From Sphaerotilus hippei (lineage in GTDB: Bacteria > Pseudomonadota > Gammaproteobacteria > Burkholderiales > Burkholderiaceae_C): 64,000 nucleotides of DNA. The position numbers and the translations under genes were made by a program. This document shows positions 48,071 to 60,988 of the stretch, in pieces. The stretch spans positions 18,316 to 82,315 of the forward strand of contig NZ_QJJS01000020.1 in the NCBI RefSeq assembly GCF_003201595.1. Reading direction: 5' to 3'. Every line of letters begins with the position of its first letter. Within the stretch, counting starts at the first letter, position 1. The notes beneath the pieces were generated by a model. The model was not told where the DNA came from and ran no database searches. It saw only the letters and a program-made list of their open reading frames with translations.

Positions 48071-48212
48071 GGATCCCTCCTGAAGGCGCCATTGTCGCGC
48101 GCGCACCACCGCCGTGCGATCAGGCGGGAAACCACGCCGCACATCCGGGCTTCGCCAGCACCATCCCCCCACGATCATCGGTGCCATCCACTTCCCCGTC
48201 CTGGATGAAACC

Positions 48213-50276
48213 GTGTCCGAGCTGCCTGTTCCCGCCCCCGTCCGTCCCCTGAAGCCGCTGCGGCTGGCCCTGGCCCTGCTGGGCGGCCTCTGCGGCCTGC
48301 CGGCGCAGGCCGCAGCCGAGCTCGAGGTCACGCAGCTGTCGATCGAGGCGCTGATGGACATGGAGGTCACCACGGTGTCGCGCAAGACGCAGCGGCTGAC
48401 CGACACCGCCGCGGCCGCCTTCGTGCTGACCGCCGACGACATCCAGCGCTCCGGCGCGACCAGCATTCCCGAGGCGCTGCGTGCCGTGCCAGGTCTCCAG
48501 GTGGCGCGCATCAGCAGCAGCCACTGGGCGGTCTCGGCGCGCGGCTTCAACGGCCGCTTCGCCAACAAGCTGCTGGTGCTCGTCGACGGCCACAGCGTGT
48601 ACTCGCCGCTCTATTCCGGCGTGTTCTGGGAAGCCGAGGACCTGCCGCTGGAGGACATCGATCGCATCGAGGTGATCCGCGGTTCGGGCGCGGCGCTCTG
48701 GGGGGCCAATGCGGTCAACGGCATCATCAACATCATCACCCGATCGGCCCGGCGCACCCAGGACACGCTGGTCACCGCACTGGCCGGGGACGAGAACCGC
48801 AGCATCGTCACCGTGCGCCACGGTGCCCGCGTCGACGACGACACCCATTTCCGCCTCTGGGCCAGGGCCAGCGACCGCAAGGCGGCGCTGCACGGCAGCG
48901 AGCAGCGCGGCGCGGACGCCCTGCAGGCGGCCCGGGCGGGTTTTCGGCTGGACCGCGAGTCCGATGCCACCCAGTCCAGGCTGATCGGCCAGATCCATGA
49001 CACGAGCGCCGGGCAGATCCTGCTGATTCCCCAGCTGACGGCACCCTACGTGGCGGCGACGCCCACCTCCCAGGTCAACCGCGGCACCCACCTGCTGGGC
49101 CGGCACGAGTGGACCTTCGGCGATGGCTCCCAGGGCTCGCTGCAGGGCTACATCGACCAGAGCCACATCAGCCTGCCCGAGGTGCTGACCGAGGACCGCA
49201 GCACGGTCGACCTGGACTTCCAGCATCGGCTGTCGCCGGACGAACGCCAGGACGTGATCTGGGGGCTGGGCTATCGCCGTTCGAGCGACCACATCCGCAG
49301 TGCCGGCGTGCCGGTGGACCTGCGGCCCGAGCGCCGCACGGCCGAGCTGTTCAGTGCCTTCGTGCATGACGAGATCACCGTGATGCCGGGCACCTGGAAG
49401 GTGGTGATCGGCAGCAAGTTCGAGCAGAGCACCTACAGCGGCCTGGAGATCCAGCCGCAGCTCCGGTCGCTGTGGTCGCTGAGCCCGACGCAGAGCGTCT
49501 GGGCGGCCGTCTCGCGCGCCGCCCGCACGCCGTCGCGTGCCGAACTCGGTGTCAATGCCACGCTGGCGGTACTGCCGCCGATGTCGGCCGGCAACCCGAC
49601 GCCGATGCCGCTGGTGGCCTACACCGCGGCCAATCCGGACCTGGATTCCGAATCGGTGGTGGCGCTGGAACTGGGCTACCGCACGCTGCTGGCGCCGGCG
49701 GTGTCGCTGGACGTGGCGGCCTTCCACGGGCGTTACCGCGACCTGCGCGCGGGCCGGTCGCTGGGCACCGAGCCGGTGTTCGAGGGCGGCTCGCCCTATC
49801 CCTCCTACCTGCGCTACAACAGCACCACCAGCAATTCGCTGAAGGCCCGCGAGACCGGGGTGGAAGTGGCGCTTGACTGGCACGTCACGCCCAGCTGGCG
49901 TCTCCAGAGCGCCTGGACCTGGCTCGATGTGGGGGCCAGCCGCAACGGCGATCCGGCCAACGACGCGTCGGCGATCGACGCCGAGGGCACCAATCCGCGC
50001 AACCAGCTGTCGCTGCGCTCGTCGCTCGACCTGGGTCCGGACTGGCAGGTCGACGGCTGGCTGCGCCACGTGACCCGCCTGCCCGCGACCCGCATCGCCG
50101 CCTACACCGAACTCGACCTGCGCCTGGCCTGGCGGGTGACTCCGCGGCTCGAGCTCTCCCTGGCCGGGCAGAACCTGCTGCATCGCCAGCACGCCGAATA
50201 CGCCTCCGACCAGCTGCCCAGCCAGGACATGCAGATTCCGCGCAGCGTGCACCTCAAGGCCCGGCTGCAGTTCTGA
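48213..50276 (+). CDS. TonB-dependent outer-membrane receptor
   Basis: A 687-residue receptor: signal peptide (LRLALALLGGLCGLPAQA), plug domain (about 45-165; TTVSRKTQRLTDTAAAAFVLT and SIPEALRAVPGLQVARI in parts) and a C-terminal beta-barrel ending in LKARLQF. The best start is GTG at 48213; no in-frame ATG precedes the signal. It is ten bases before the YfiR-like gene, a known grouping in which the receptor may relay an envelope signal. The ligand is unknown. Confidence 0.88.
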   Translation: MSELPVPAPVRPLKPLRLALALLGGLCGLPAQAAAELEVTQLSIEALMDMEVTTVSRKTQRLTDTAAAAFVLTADDIQRSGATSIPEALRAVPGLQVARISSSHWAVSARGFNGRFANKLLVLVDGHSVYSPLYSGVFWEAEDLPLEDIDRIEVIRGSGAALWGANAVNGIINIITRSARRTQDTLVTALAGDENRSIVTVRHGARVDDDTHFRLWARASDRKAALHGSEQRGADALQAARAGFRLDRESDATQSRLIGQIHDTSAGQILLIPQLTAPYVAATPTSQVNRGTHLLGRHEWTFGDGSQGSLQGYIDQSHISLPEVLTEDRSTVDLDFQHRLSPDERQDVIWGLGYRRSSDHIRSAGVPVDLRPERRTAELFSAFVHDEITVMPGTWKVVIGSKFEQSTYSGLEIQPQLRSLWSLSPTQSVWAAVSRAARTPSRAELGVNATLAVLPPMSAGNPTPMPLVAYTAANPDLDSESVVALELGYRTLLAPAVSLDVAAFHGRYRDLRAGRSLGTEPVFEGGSPYPSYLRYNSTTSNSLKARETGVEVALDWHVTPSWRLQSAWTWLDVGASRNGDPANDASAIDAEGTNPRNQLSLRSSLDLGPDWQVDGWLRHVTRLPATRIAAYTELDLRLAWRVTPRLELSLAGQNLLHRQHAEYASDQLPSQDMQIPRSVHLKARLQF

Positions 50277-50285
50277 GGATCCGAC

Positions 50286-50836
50286 ATGTGCCCCCCGGGC
50301 CCGCGACAGCGGTTCCTGCTGCGTCTGCTGCTGATCGGCTGCCTGCTGAGGCCGGTGGGCGGCGCGCTGCAGGCCCAGCCGTCCGAAGCGGCGGTCAAGG
50401 CCGGCTTCGTCTACAACTTCGCCAAGTTCACCGAGTGGCCGGCGTCCGCACCGGGTGGCCACCAGCTGACGCTGTGCCTGGTGGCGGCGGATGCGTCCGG
50501 GCTGGTCGCCCAGGCGATCGAAGGCCGCAGCGTGCAGGGCCGCACGATGACCGTGCACCGCCCGGCCCGTGCCGATGAATGGCGGTCCTGCCACATCGTC
50601 TATTTCACCGAGGTCGACGAGCGTCGCCAGTCGGAGGTGCTGCGCCTGATCCGCGGGCTGCCGGTGCTCACCATCGGAGACGCCGACGGCTTCGCCGAGG
50701 TCGGCGGCGTGATCGGGCTGGTGGCCTCCGCGGGTCGCATCCAGTTCGAGATCAATGCCGAGGTGGCTCAACAATCGAGCCTGAAGCTCAGTTCGCAGCT
50801 GCTGCGGCTGGCCCGGGCGATCAGGGGGCGCCAGCC

Positions 50837-50840
<4 letters not shown>
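50286..50840 (+). CDS. YfiR-family (DUF4154) periplasmic protein
   Basis: A 184-residue exported protein. After the signal (ending LQAQ) comes the hallmark [15 protein letters not shown], then [10 protein letters not shown] and VLTIGD. YfiR-type proteins repress a membrane-bound partner that controls c-di-GMP. Here the partner would be the hybrid kinase, whose ATG overlaps this stop by four bases. Confidence 0.87.
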
Positions 50841-53601
<2,761 letters not shown>

Positions 53602-53605
<4 letters not shown>

Positions 53606-55740
53606 GCCAGGACAACAGCCCGCCACCGTGCCTGATGGTGGTGGATGACAGCGAGATGGACCGGCTGCTGGCCACGCGCACGCTGGAGAACGCGGGCTTT
53701 CGCGTGCTGTCCGTCGCCGACGGGCAGGCGGCGGTCGACGCGTTCGGCGAGGCCGCGCCCGACCTGATCCTGATGGACGTGATGATGCCGCGCCTGGACG
53801 GCTACCAGGCCTGCGCGGCGATCCGTGCGCATCCGGCCGGCCGGCACGTGCCCATCCTGATGATGACCGGCCTTGACGACGTCGCGTCCATCCACCGGGC
53901 CTACGAGATCGGTGCGACCGACTTCATCAGCAAGCCGGTGCGCTGGCCGGTGCTGGCCTACCGGGTGCGCTACATGCTGCGGGCCAGCCAGGCGCTGCGT
54001 GACCTGGCCACCAACGAGATCCGCCTGCTGGCGGCCCAGCAGGCCGCCCGGCTGGGTCACTGGGACTGGTGGACCGAGCTCGACCGGGTCGAGCTGTCCG
54101 GCATGAGCCGGCGCCTGCTCGGCCTGCCCGACGACAGCACGAAGGTGTCGATGCCGGTGATGCTGGCCTGTTTCCACCCCGACGACCGCGAGCGCGTGCG
54201 CAGCGGCCTGGCCGAGGTGCGGGTCAGCGGCGAGAGCGCCCGCATGGAATGCCGCATCGGCTCGGCCGAGCGCACGGCCTGCCACGTCGTGCTGCAGGTG
54301 GGGGTGCGGCGTGACGATCCGGCCGCACGCGTGGGCCCTGCGGTCGTGTCGGGCACGGTGCTCGACGTCACCGAGCTCAAGCGCAGCGAGGAGCGCACCC
54401 GCTACCTCGCCTACTACGACACGCTCACCGGCCTGCCCAACCGCCAGCACTTCAGCGACGACCTCGGCCAGGCGCTGGCGCGCTCGCGCCGGGCCGGGCT
54501 GCATGTGGCGGTGCTGCTGTTCGACCTGGACAACTTCAAGCGCATCAACGACTCCTTCGGCCATGGCTCCGGTGACGGGCTGCTGCGCCAGGTGGCGGCC
54601 CGCCTGACCGACAACCTGCGCCACGAGGACGTGGTGTCGCGCTTCGGCGCCCATGCCGACGCGATCAGCTTCGCCCGCATGGGTGGCGACGAGTTCACCG
54701 TCATGGTCTGCGACCTGGTGCGGCCCCAGGAGGCCGCCAAGCTGGCGGTGCGCCTGCTGGACGTGACCCGCCAGCCGCTGCGGCTGCAGGACCAGGACGT
54801 GGTGGTCACCGCCAGCATGGGCATCGCCGTCTACCCGCTCGACGGCGAGGACGCCGGCACGCTGCTGATGAACGCCGACAGCGCGATGTACCACGCCAAG
54901 GGCGAAGGCGGCGACTGCTTCAAGTTCTACAACAAGCCGATGAACGCCAGCGCGTTCGAGCGCCTGTCGCTGGAGGTCAACCTGCGCCGGGCCCTGGACC
55001 GCGGCGAGTTCGTGCTGCACTACCAGCCCAAGCTCGAGGCCGCGACCCGCCGGCTGACCGGCTTCGAGGTGCTGCTGCGCTGGCAGCATCCGGTCATCGG
55101 CCTGGTCTCGCCGCTCGAGTTCATCCCGCTGGCCGAGGAGACCGGGCTGATCGTGCCGATCGGCGAATGGGTGCTGGGCGAGGCCTGTCGCCAGGCGGTG
55201 GCCTGGCAGCGGGCCGGGCGCGGGGACGCCTCGGTGGCGGTCAACCTGTCGGCACGGCAGTTCCGCCAGGCCAACCTGGACGAGCAGGTCATCCATGCGC
55301 TCGAGGCTTCCGGCCTGTGCCCGCAGCGGCTGGAGCTGGAGATCACCGAGAGCTGCATCATGCAGGACGTCGAGGCGGCCATCGCCACCATCGTGCGCCT
55401 GCGTGCGCTGGGCTGCCGGGTGTCCATCGACGACTTCGGCACCGGCCACTCGTCGCTGGCCTACCTGAAGCGTTTTCCGGTCGATGCGCTCAAGATCGAT
55501 CGCTCCTTCGTGCGTGGCCTGCCCGACGACCGCCAGGACGCGGCCATCGTGCAGGCGGCCATCGGCATGGCCCGTGGCCTCGACATCCGGGTGGTGGCCG
55601 AAGGGGTGGAGACCGAAGGGCAGCTGACCTTCCTGGCCGCCCAGGGCTGCCACGAGATCCAGGGCTACTTCATCAGCAAGCCGGTGCCGCTGGCGGCACT
55701 GGAGACGCTGGACCTGCCGGGCTGGACCCCCTCGAGCTGA
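53602..55740 (+). CDS. Response regulator with PAS-like, GGDEF and EAL domains
   Basis: A 712-residue c-di-GMP protein. REC domain with phospho-Asp in LMDVMMP (near 58), a PAS-like region (about 155-265), GGDEF with intact MGGDEF (near 361) and EAL. The EAL signature reads FEVLLRW, but the downstream catalytic segments [22 protein letters not shown] and KIDRSF are all present, so phosphodiesterase activity is likely; the GGDEF half may be active or regulatory. ATG overlaps the kinase stop. Confidence 0.92.
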
Positions 55741-55752
55741 GCCGGCTGGCGC

Positions 55753-56091
55753 TCACACGGCCGTCGTGCCGGTCTCGCCGGTGCGGATGCGCAGCACGTC
55801 GTCGAGCGTGCTGACGAAGATCTTGCCGTCGCCGATCCGGCCCGTGCGGGCCGACTTCTGGATGGTCTCGATCACCCGGTCGCACAGCGCCGCCTCCACC
55901 GCGATCTCGAGCCGGATCTTGGGCAGGTAGTCCACCGCGTACTCGGCCCCCCGGTAGAGCTCGGTGTGGCCCTGCTGTCGGCCGAAGCCCCGGACCTCGG
56001 TCACGGTCATGCCCTGGATGCCGACGTCGGCCAGCGCCATGCGCACATCATCGAACTTGAACGGCTTGATCAGGGCGGTGATCAGCTTCAT
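55753..56091 (-). CDS. PII nitrogen regulatory protein
   Basis: A 112-residue GlnB/GlnK protein. T-loop GFGRQQGHTELYRGAEYAVDY (in two parts) with the uridylylation Tyr51; B-loop TGRIGDGKIFV. It signals 2-oxoglutarate, ATP/ADP and nitrogen status. No amtB is adjacent. It converges on the GGDEF-EAL gene. Confidence 0.94.
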   Translation of the reverse strand: MKLITALIKPFKFDDVRMALADVGIQGMTVTEVRGFGRQQGHTELYRGAEYAVDYLPKIRLEIAVEAALCDRVIETIQKSARTGRIGDGKIFVSTLDDVLRIRTGETGTTAV

Positions 56092-56216
56092 CGGAACTCC
56101 TGGTGGTCTGGTGCGGGCTGCCGATCCGGGCAGCCGGGTCCGACCCTCAAGCCAGAACCGGGCCACCCGTGTGGGCGGCGGTTATCGTGGGCGTCCGTCC
56201 TTCTGCCGGAGTCTCC

Positions 56217-57299
56217 ATGCCCGCGTCCGCTCCATCGCCCGTTCCGCCGCCGGTCAGCGGCCTGCTGTCCGATGCCGACAAGGGCTCGATCGGCATCACC
56301 CTGGTGCGCGAGGCACTGCAGGGCGCGCGGGCGCGAGGCCACGACACGGACGCGCTGCTGCGGCGCGCGGGCATCCGCCCCGACCTGCTGGCGTCGGACC
56401 GCGCCCGCGTGTCGGCCGCGTCGTATGCCCGCCTGTGGTCGGCGCTGGCCGACGAGATGGACGACGAGTTCTTCGGCATGGACCGCCATCCGATGCGCCG
56501 GGGCAGCTACCGGCTGATGTGCCACAGCGTCCTGGGCAGCACGACGCTGGAGCAGGCCCTGCAGCGCATGCTCGGTTTCCTGCGCCTGGTGCTCGATGAC
56601 CTGCACGCCACGCTGGAGTGCCGGGATGGCCGCGCCCGGATCGTGCTGCACGAGGTCGGTGACCCGCCGCGCATGTTCGCCCGGGCGACGTTCTTCATGC
56701 TGGTGCACGGCCTGGCCTGCTGGCTGGTGGCGCGCCGCATGCCGCTGCTCGAGGCCGGGTTCGCCGGCCCCGAACCCGCGGCGGCGGCGGACTACCGGGT
56801 CCGGTTCTGCGAGCAGGCCTGTTTTGACCAGCCGCGCAGCTGGATCGCCTTCGACGCCGCCTGGCTGGCCCGGCCGGTGCGGCAGGACGAGGCCGCCCTG
56901 CGGGTCTTCCTGCGTGGTGCCCCGGCCAACCTGCTGGTGCGCTGGCGCGACGACGGCAGCCTGGGCGCCCGCATCCGCCGCCGCCTGCGCCCGCTGGCCC
57001 CGGCGGACTGGCCCGACCTGCCGGCGCTGGCGGCCACGCTGCACCTGTCGGTCACCACCGTGCAGCGCCGCCTGCGTGACGAGGGCCAGAGCTACCAGCG
57101 CGTGCGCGACGGCCTGCGCCGTGACCTCGCCCTCCAGCTGCTGGGCCAGGGCGAGCCGGGGCTGTCGGTGGCGGCGGTGGGCGAGCGGCTGGGCTTCGAG
57201 GAGACCAGCGCCTTCCACCGCGCATTCAAGAAATGGACCGGTGTCAGCCCCGGCGCGTACCGCCAGGCGCTGCCCCGGGTTACGGGCAGTTCCGGGTAG
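56217..57299 (+). CDS. AraC-family transcriptional regulator
   Basis: A 360-residue regulator of the OruR/ArgR-like subgroup with an N-terminal Arabinose_bd-type domain (about 30-210) and a C-terminal double HTH (about 262-350). The HTH is visible in ATLHLSVTTVQRRLRDEG and VGERLGFEETSAFHRAFKKWTG. Targets are unknown. CCGGAG lies before the ATG. Confidence 0.88.
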   Translation: MPASAPSPVPPPVSGLLSDADKGSIGITLVREALQGARARGHDTDALLRRAGIRPDLLASDRARVSAASYARLWSALADEMDDEFFGMDRHPMRRGSYRLMCHSVLGSTTLEQALQRMLGFLRLVLDDLHATLECRDGRARIVLHEVGDPPRMFARATFFMLVHGLACWLVARRMPLLEAGFAGPEPAAAADYRVRFCEQACFDQPRSWIAFDAAWLARPVRQDEAALRVFLRGAPANLLVRWRDDGSLGARIRRRLRPLAPADWPDLPALAATLHLSVTTVQRRLRDEGQSYQRVRDGLRRDLALQLLGQGEPGLSVAAVGERLGFEETSAFHRAFKKWTGVSPGAYRQALPRVTGSSG

Positions 57300-57332
57300 G
57301 CGCACCCCCTGCTTCAGTGGAAACTCGGGAAT

Positions 57333-57372
57333 ACCGCATGAACTTCGCCGTTTCGAAGTGATGTCATGCGGT
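57333..57372. repeat. Long imperfect inverted repeat after the AraC gene
   Basis: ACCGCATGA pairs with TCATGCGGT, and inside it ACTTCG pairs with CGAAGT around a 6-nt loop, with a 4-nt bulge. It may terminate the AraC transcript or control the next gene. Between it and the next gene a short ACACAAGA direct repeat (about 57408-57426) is also seen. Confidence 0.5.
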
Positions 57373-57498
57373 GCATGGCTCGCCCGCACCCCGGATTCCT
57401 GTCCTGAACACAAGAACACAAGAACACATGATTGCCCTGCTGATGCGATACACGCTCTCCTGCGGCCGACGGCCGGCCTTCCGTGGTGTCGCCTGACG

Positions 57499-58305
57499 AT
57501 GGCCGCGCCGCCCCAATCGATCCGCCGGCGTGCCACCGTCGCCGCGCTGTCCCCGCTGCTGGATGAAGAGGCGCTGATGGAGGTGCTGTGGCTGCAGCAC
57601 GAGACCCAGCGTGGCGATCAGGTCAGCGACCTGATCGCCTTCGTCGATGCGGTGGCCCGGCGCCACCTGTTCGACGGTGCGACCGTCAAGAAACTCTATG
57701 GCGAGCTGTTCCGGCTGCAGCGTGAGCCCGAGGACCGGTTGCCCTTCGACCCCTGGCCGCTGATGCAGGCGATGCGAGCGCAGCCGACCGTGCCGGGCGC
57801 CGCTCCGGCGGCACCCGCGGCCCGCGCGCCGGCCGCCGCCCCGGTGCCGGTCGCCCCCGTCATCGCGCCGGTGGCCGCGGCCTTCGCGGCGGCCAGGGCC
57901 GCCGAAGTGGCCGCCACGCCGCTGCCCGCCGAACCCCCGGTGCTGTTCGGGGCGCTGATGTGCAGCCTGGTGGCCGAGGTCTACCAGTTCCATCGCGAGG
58001 CGCTCGACGAGGTGCGCGCCGAGGCCCTGGGCCGGCTCGACGCGGTCGAGCTGAGCGCACCGCTGCGCCAGCAGTACCGCACCGGCTGGGGCCGCGCGCT
58101 GCAGCACGACTGGCAGCTGCCTGCGTCGGCCGACGAGCTCGCCCGCCTGGTGTGGCTGGTGCACGGAGCGCTGGTCGACGCCTTCGGTGCCGCCGGGGCT
58201 CAGCAGATCCTGTCGCGGGCGATGGCGGCGGCCGAGGCCCTGCCCGAGGCGACCCGCTTCGATCCCCGCGGGCTGCTGGCCGTGCTCGGCAGCGGTCGCC
58301 GCTGA
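57499..58305 (+). CDS. Unrecognised cytoplasmic protein with Ala/Pro linker
   Basis: A 268-residue protein with no family that I recognise. Two helical parts flank a low-complexity Ala/Pro/Val linker (about 90-140). The first part has HETQRGDQVSDLIAFVDAVARRHLF (shown as HETQRGDQVSDL), the second LVAEVYQFHREALDEVRAEAL. There is no signal peptide or membrane helix. It stands alone between the AraC gene and the transporter gene. Confidence 0.7.
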   Translation: MAAPPQSIRRRATVAALSPLLDEEALMEVLWLQHETQRGDQVSDLIAFVDAVARRHLFDGATVKKLYGELFRLQREPEDRLPFDPWPLMQAMRAQPTVPGAAPAAPAARAPAAAPVPVAPVIAPVAAAFAAARAAEVAATPLPAEPPVLFGALMCSLVAEVYQFHREALDEVRAEALGRLDAVELSAPLRQQYRTGWGRALQHDWQLPASADELARLVWLVHGALVDAFGAAGAQQILSRAMAAAEALPEATRFDPRGLLAVLGSGRR

Positions 58306-58414
58306 GCCGGGCGTCCGTTCCTTGTCCACCTCACTGAACCTCACTCAAACTCACCATGGCCGCTGATGCCCGGACCGGACCTGCCGGCCGGGGGTCACGG
58401 CAGGAGTCCACCGC

Positions 58415-60154
58415 ATGTCTTCCCTGTTCCGCTCTCCGCTCCGTGACGAATCGCCCGGGGCCTCGACCGCGATGACGGCCGACGAGCGCCGGGTGATCCT
58501 GGCGTCGTCGCTGGGCACCATCTTCGAGTGGTACGACTTCTACCTCTACGGCGCGCTGGCGACGATCATCGCGCGCCAGTTCTTCACCGCGCTCGATCCC
58601 GGGGCGGCCTTCATCTTCGCGCTGCTGGCCTTCGCGGCCGGTTTCATCATCCGCCCGCTGGGGGCGGTGGTGTTCGGCCACCTGGGCGACATGGTCGGGC
58701 GCAAGCAGACCTTCCTGGTGACGATCCTGCTGATGGGGTTGTCGACCTTCCTGGTCGCCGTGCTGCCGACCTATTCGGTGGCGGGCGTGCTCGCGCCGAT
58801 CGCGCTGGTCGTGCTGCGCCTGCTGCAGGGCCTGGCGCTGGGCGGTGAATACGGCGGGGCGGCCACCTACGTGGCCGAACACGCGCCGCAGCATCGGCGC
58901 GGCGCCTACACCGCGTGGATCCAGACGACCGCCACCGTCGGGCTGCTGCTGGCCCTGGTGGTCATCATGCTGACCCGCCAGCTGCTGGGCGAGTCGGCCT
59001 TCGCCGAATGGGGCTGGCGCCTGCCGTTCGCGCTGTCGTCGGTGCTGCTGGCGATCTCGCTGTGGATCCGCCTGTCGATGAAGGAGTCACCGGCCTTCCG
59101 CAAGATGCAGGAGGAGGGCAAGGGCTCCAAGGCCCCGCTCAAGGAGGTGTTCGGCCAGTGGCGCCACCTCAAGGTCGTGCTGCTGGCCCTGTTCGGGCTG
59201 GTCGCCGGGCAGGCGGTGGTCTGGTACACGGGGCAGTTCTACGCCCTGTTCTTCCTGACCAGCGTGCTCAAGGTCGACGCGACCACCGCCAACCTGCTGC
59301 TGGTGGCCGCCCTGCTGCTGGGCACGCCGTTCTTCGTGCTGTTCGGGGCGCTGTCGGACCGCATCGGCCGCAAGCCGGTGATCCTGGCCGGCCTGCTGCT
59401 GGCCTGCCTGAGCTACTTCCCGCTCTTCAAGGCGCTGACGCATCTGGCCAACCCGGCGCTGGCGCAGGCGCAGCAGCGGGTCGAGGTCGTGCTGCAGGCC
59501 GACCCGATGACCTGTTCCTTCCAGGGCAGCCCGATCGCCCGCGAGATCGACTTCACCTCGTCCTGCGACATCGCCAAGCGCACGCTGACCCAGCTGTCGG
59601 CAAGCTACCGGTTCGAGCCGCTGGCGTCGGGCCTGCCGACCCAGCTGCTGGTCGGCGAGACCCGGCTCGAACCGCCGAACGGCCGGCTGCACGCCCGCGG
59701 CGACCGTTTCGAGGACGAAAGCCTGCTGGAGATCTCGAACTTCCGCAAGCAGCAGCTGCCCGACGCGCTCTGGGAGGCCGGTTATCCGCGCCAGGCCGAT
59801 CCGGCCCGCATCCACCACGTCGGCGTGGTGGCGGTGCTGTTCGTGCTGATGCTGCTGGTGACGATGGTCTACGGCCCGATCGCCGCGGCGCTGGTCGAGA
59901 TGTTCCCGACCCGCATCCGCTACACCGCGCTGAGCCTGCCCTACCACCTCGGCAACGGCTGGTTCGGCGGGCTGATGCCCACCATCGCCTTCGCGATGGT
60001 GGCCGATCACGGCAACCTTTATCACGGCCTCTGGTATCCGGTGGTCATCGCCGGTGCCACCTTCGTGATCGGCCTGCTGTTCGTGCGCGAGACCAAGGAC
60101 GTGGACATCTACGCCAAGTTCCTCTACTGGCACCCGAACCGCCTGCGGTCCTAG
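58415..60154 (+). CDS. MFS transporter, metabolite:H+ symporter type
   Basis: A 579-residue transporter of the MHS (ShiA/ProP) group: GTIFEWYDFYLYG in helix 1, GHLGDMVGRKQTF after helix 2, LRLLQGLALGGEYGGA in helix 4 and SDRIGRKPVI. An insertion of about 120 residues with two cysteines (TCSFQGS, SSCDIAK) lies between helices 9-10 and 11, so it is longer than the usual 430-residue MHS. The substrate is unknown. Its TAG stop shares the palindrome CTAG with the convergent methyltransferase stop. Confidence 0.88.
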   Translation: MSSLFRSPLRDESPGASTAMTADERRVILASSLGTIFEWYDFYLYGALATIIARQFFTALDPGAAFIFALLAFAAGFIIRPLGAVVFGHLGDMVGRKQTFLVTILLMGLSTFLVAVLPTYSVAGVLAPIALVVLRLLQGLALGGEYGGAATYVAEHAPQHRRGAYTAWIQTTATVGLLLALVVIMLTRQLLGESAFAEWGWRLPFALSSVLLAISLWIRLSMKESPAFRKMQEEGKGSKAPLKEVFGQWRHLKVVLLALFGLVAGQAVVWYTGQFYALFFLTSVLKVDATTANLLLVAALLLGTPFFVLFGALSDRIGRKPVILAGLLLACLSYFPLFKALTHLANPALAQAQQRVEVVLQADPMTCSFQGSPIAREIDFTSSCDIAKRTLTQLSASYRFEPLASGLPTQLLVGETRLEPPNGRLHARGDRFEDESLLEISNFRKQQLPDALWEAGYPRQADPARIHHVGVVAVLFVLMLLVTMVYGPIAAALVEMFPTRIRYTALSLPYHLGNGWFGGLMPTIAFAMVADHGNLYHGLWYPVVIAGATFVIGLLFVRETKDVDIYAKFLYWHPNRLRS

Positions 60155-60795
60155 CGGGCGGGCGGCCCGCGCCGCCACACGCTGGCCAGCCAGGGCTGCT
60201 GCTCCCGCGGCAGCCCGGCCGGGCGGTAGTAGTGCTCCAGTTCGATGAACCCGGCGGCGACCAGCAGCTGCCGCCAGCGCTCGAGGTCGTGGTAGGCGCC
60301 GTAGCGCTCGCCCTGCCAGCCCTCCTGGCCCTGGCCGCGCGGGTTGGACGTGAAGAGCACCCCGCCGGGACGCAGCGTCGCATGCAGCTCGCCCAGCACC
60401 CGGGGCAGCTCGCGGCCGGGCACATGGAACAGCGAGGCGTTGGCGAAGATGCCGTCGAAGCGGCCCGCCGGCAGGTCCAGCGCGACCAGGTTCTGGGCCC
60501 AGACCTCGCAGCCGCTGTGGGCCCGCGCCATCGCCACGAACTCGGCCGCGCCGTCCAGGCCAATGGCGTGGTGGCCCAGCCGGGAGAAGGTCAGCAGGTC
60601 GCGCCCCGGGCCGCAGCCCAGGTCCAGCAGCGTGTGCGGCGCGGCGGCCGGATCGAGGTGGCGCAGCAGCGCCTCGATGTTCTGGCTCACGTCGTGGTCC
60701 CGCGTGCCGGCCCAGAAGGACTGCGCCTGCGCGTCGTAGTGGGCCAGGGTCCGGGCGGTGATGCGGTCGAGCGGATCGGGGTCGGTGGTCGTCAT
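60151..60795 (-). CDS. SAM-dependent methyltransferase
   Basis: A 214-residue class I methyltransferase. Motif I is LLDLGCGPGRDLL (56-68), with DGIFANASLFHV and LRPGGVLFTS further on. It resembles the TehB/UbiE-like small methyltransferases; the acceptor is unknown. It converges on the transporter with a four-base overlap. Confidence 0.85.
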   Translation of the reverse strand: MTTTDPDPLDRITARTLAHYDAQAQSFWAGTRDHDVSQNIEALLRHLDPAAAPHTLLDLGCGPGRDLLTFSRLGHHAIGLDGAAEFVAMARAHSGCEVWAQNLVALDLPAGRFDGIFANASLFHVPGRELPRVLGELHATLRPGGVLFTSNPRGQGQEGWQGERYGAYHDLERWRQLLVAAGFIELEHYYRPAGLPREQQPWLASVWRRGPPAR

Positions 60796-60988
60796 GCCGG
60801 CATGGTGCCCGATCGGCGCGGCATCCGCTCGGGCCGGCTCCGGCGGCGCCGTCCAGGCGTGGCAGGGCGTGGCAGGGCGTGGTCCTTGTCAGCGCAGTCC
60901 CACACGCCCGGGGGCCGTCGGCCGACAGGCCCCCCCGGGGCCCGGGCCTAACATCCCGGGCGACTCCCCACCTCCACAGGCCCAGACC

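Noticed and set aside
48120..50774. Minus-strand open frame of more than 800 codons across the TonB receptor
   Set aside because: Composition is His/Arg/Gln/Gly-rich as in antisense shadows, without any domain; the receptor on the plus strand is clear.
58327..58352. CCTCACT-like repeats resembling the origin iterons
   Set aside because: Only short CTCACT similarity, no CTGAGG half, and no rep gene nearby; chance in a short spacer.
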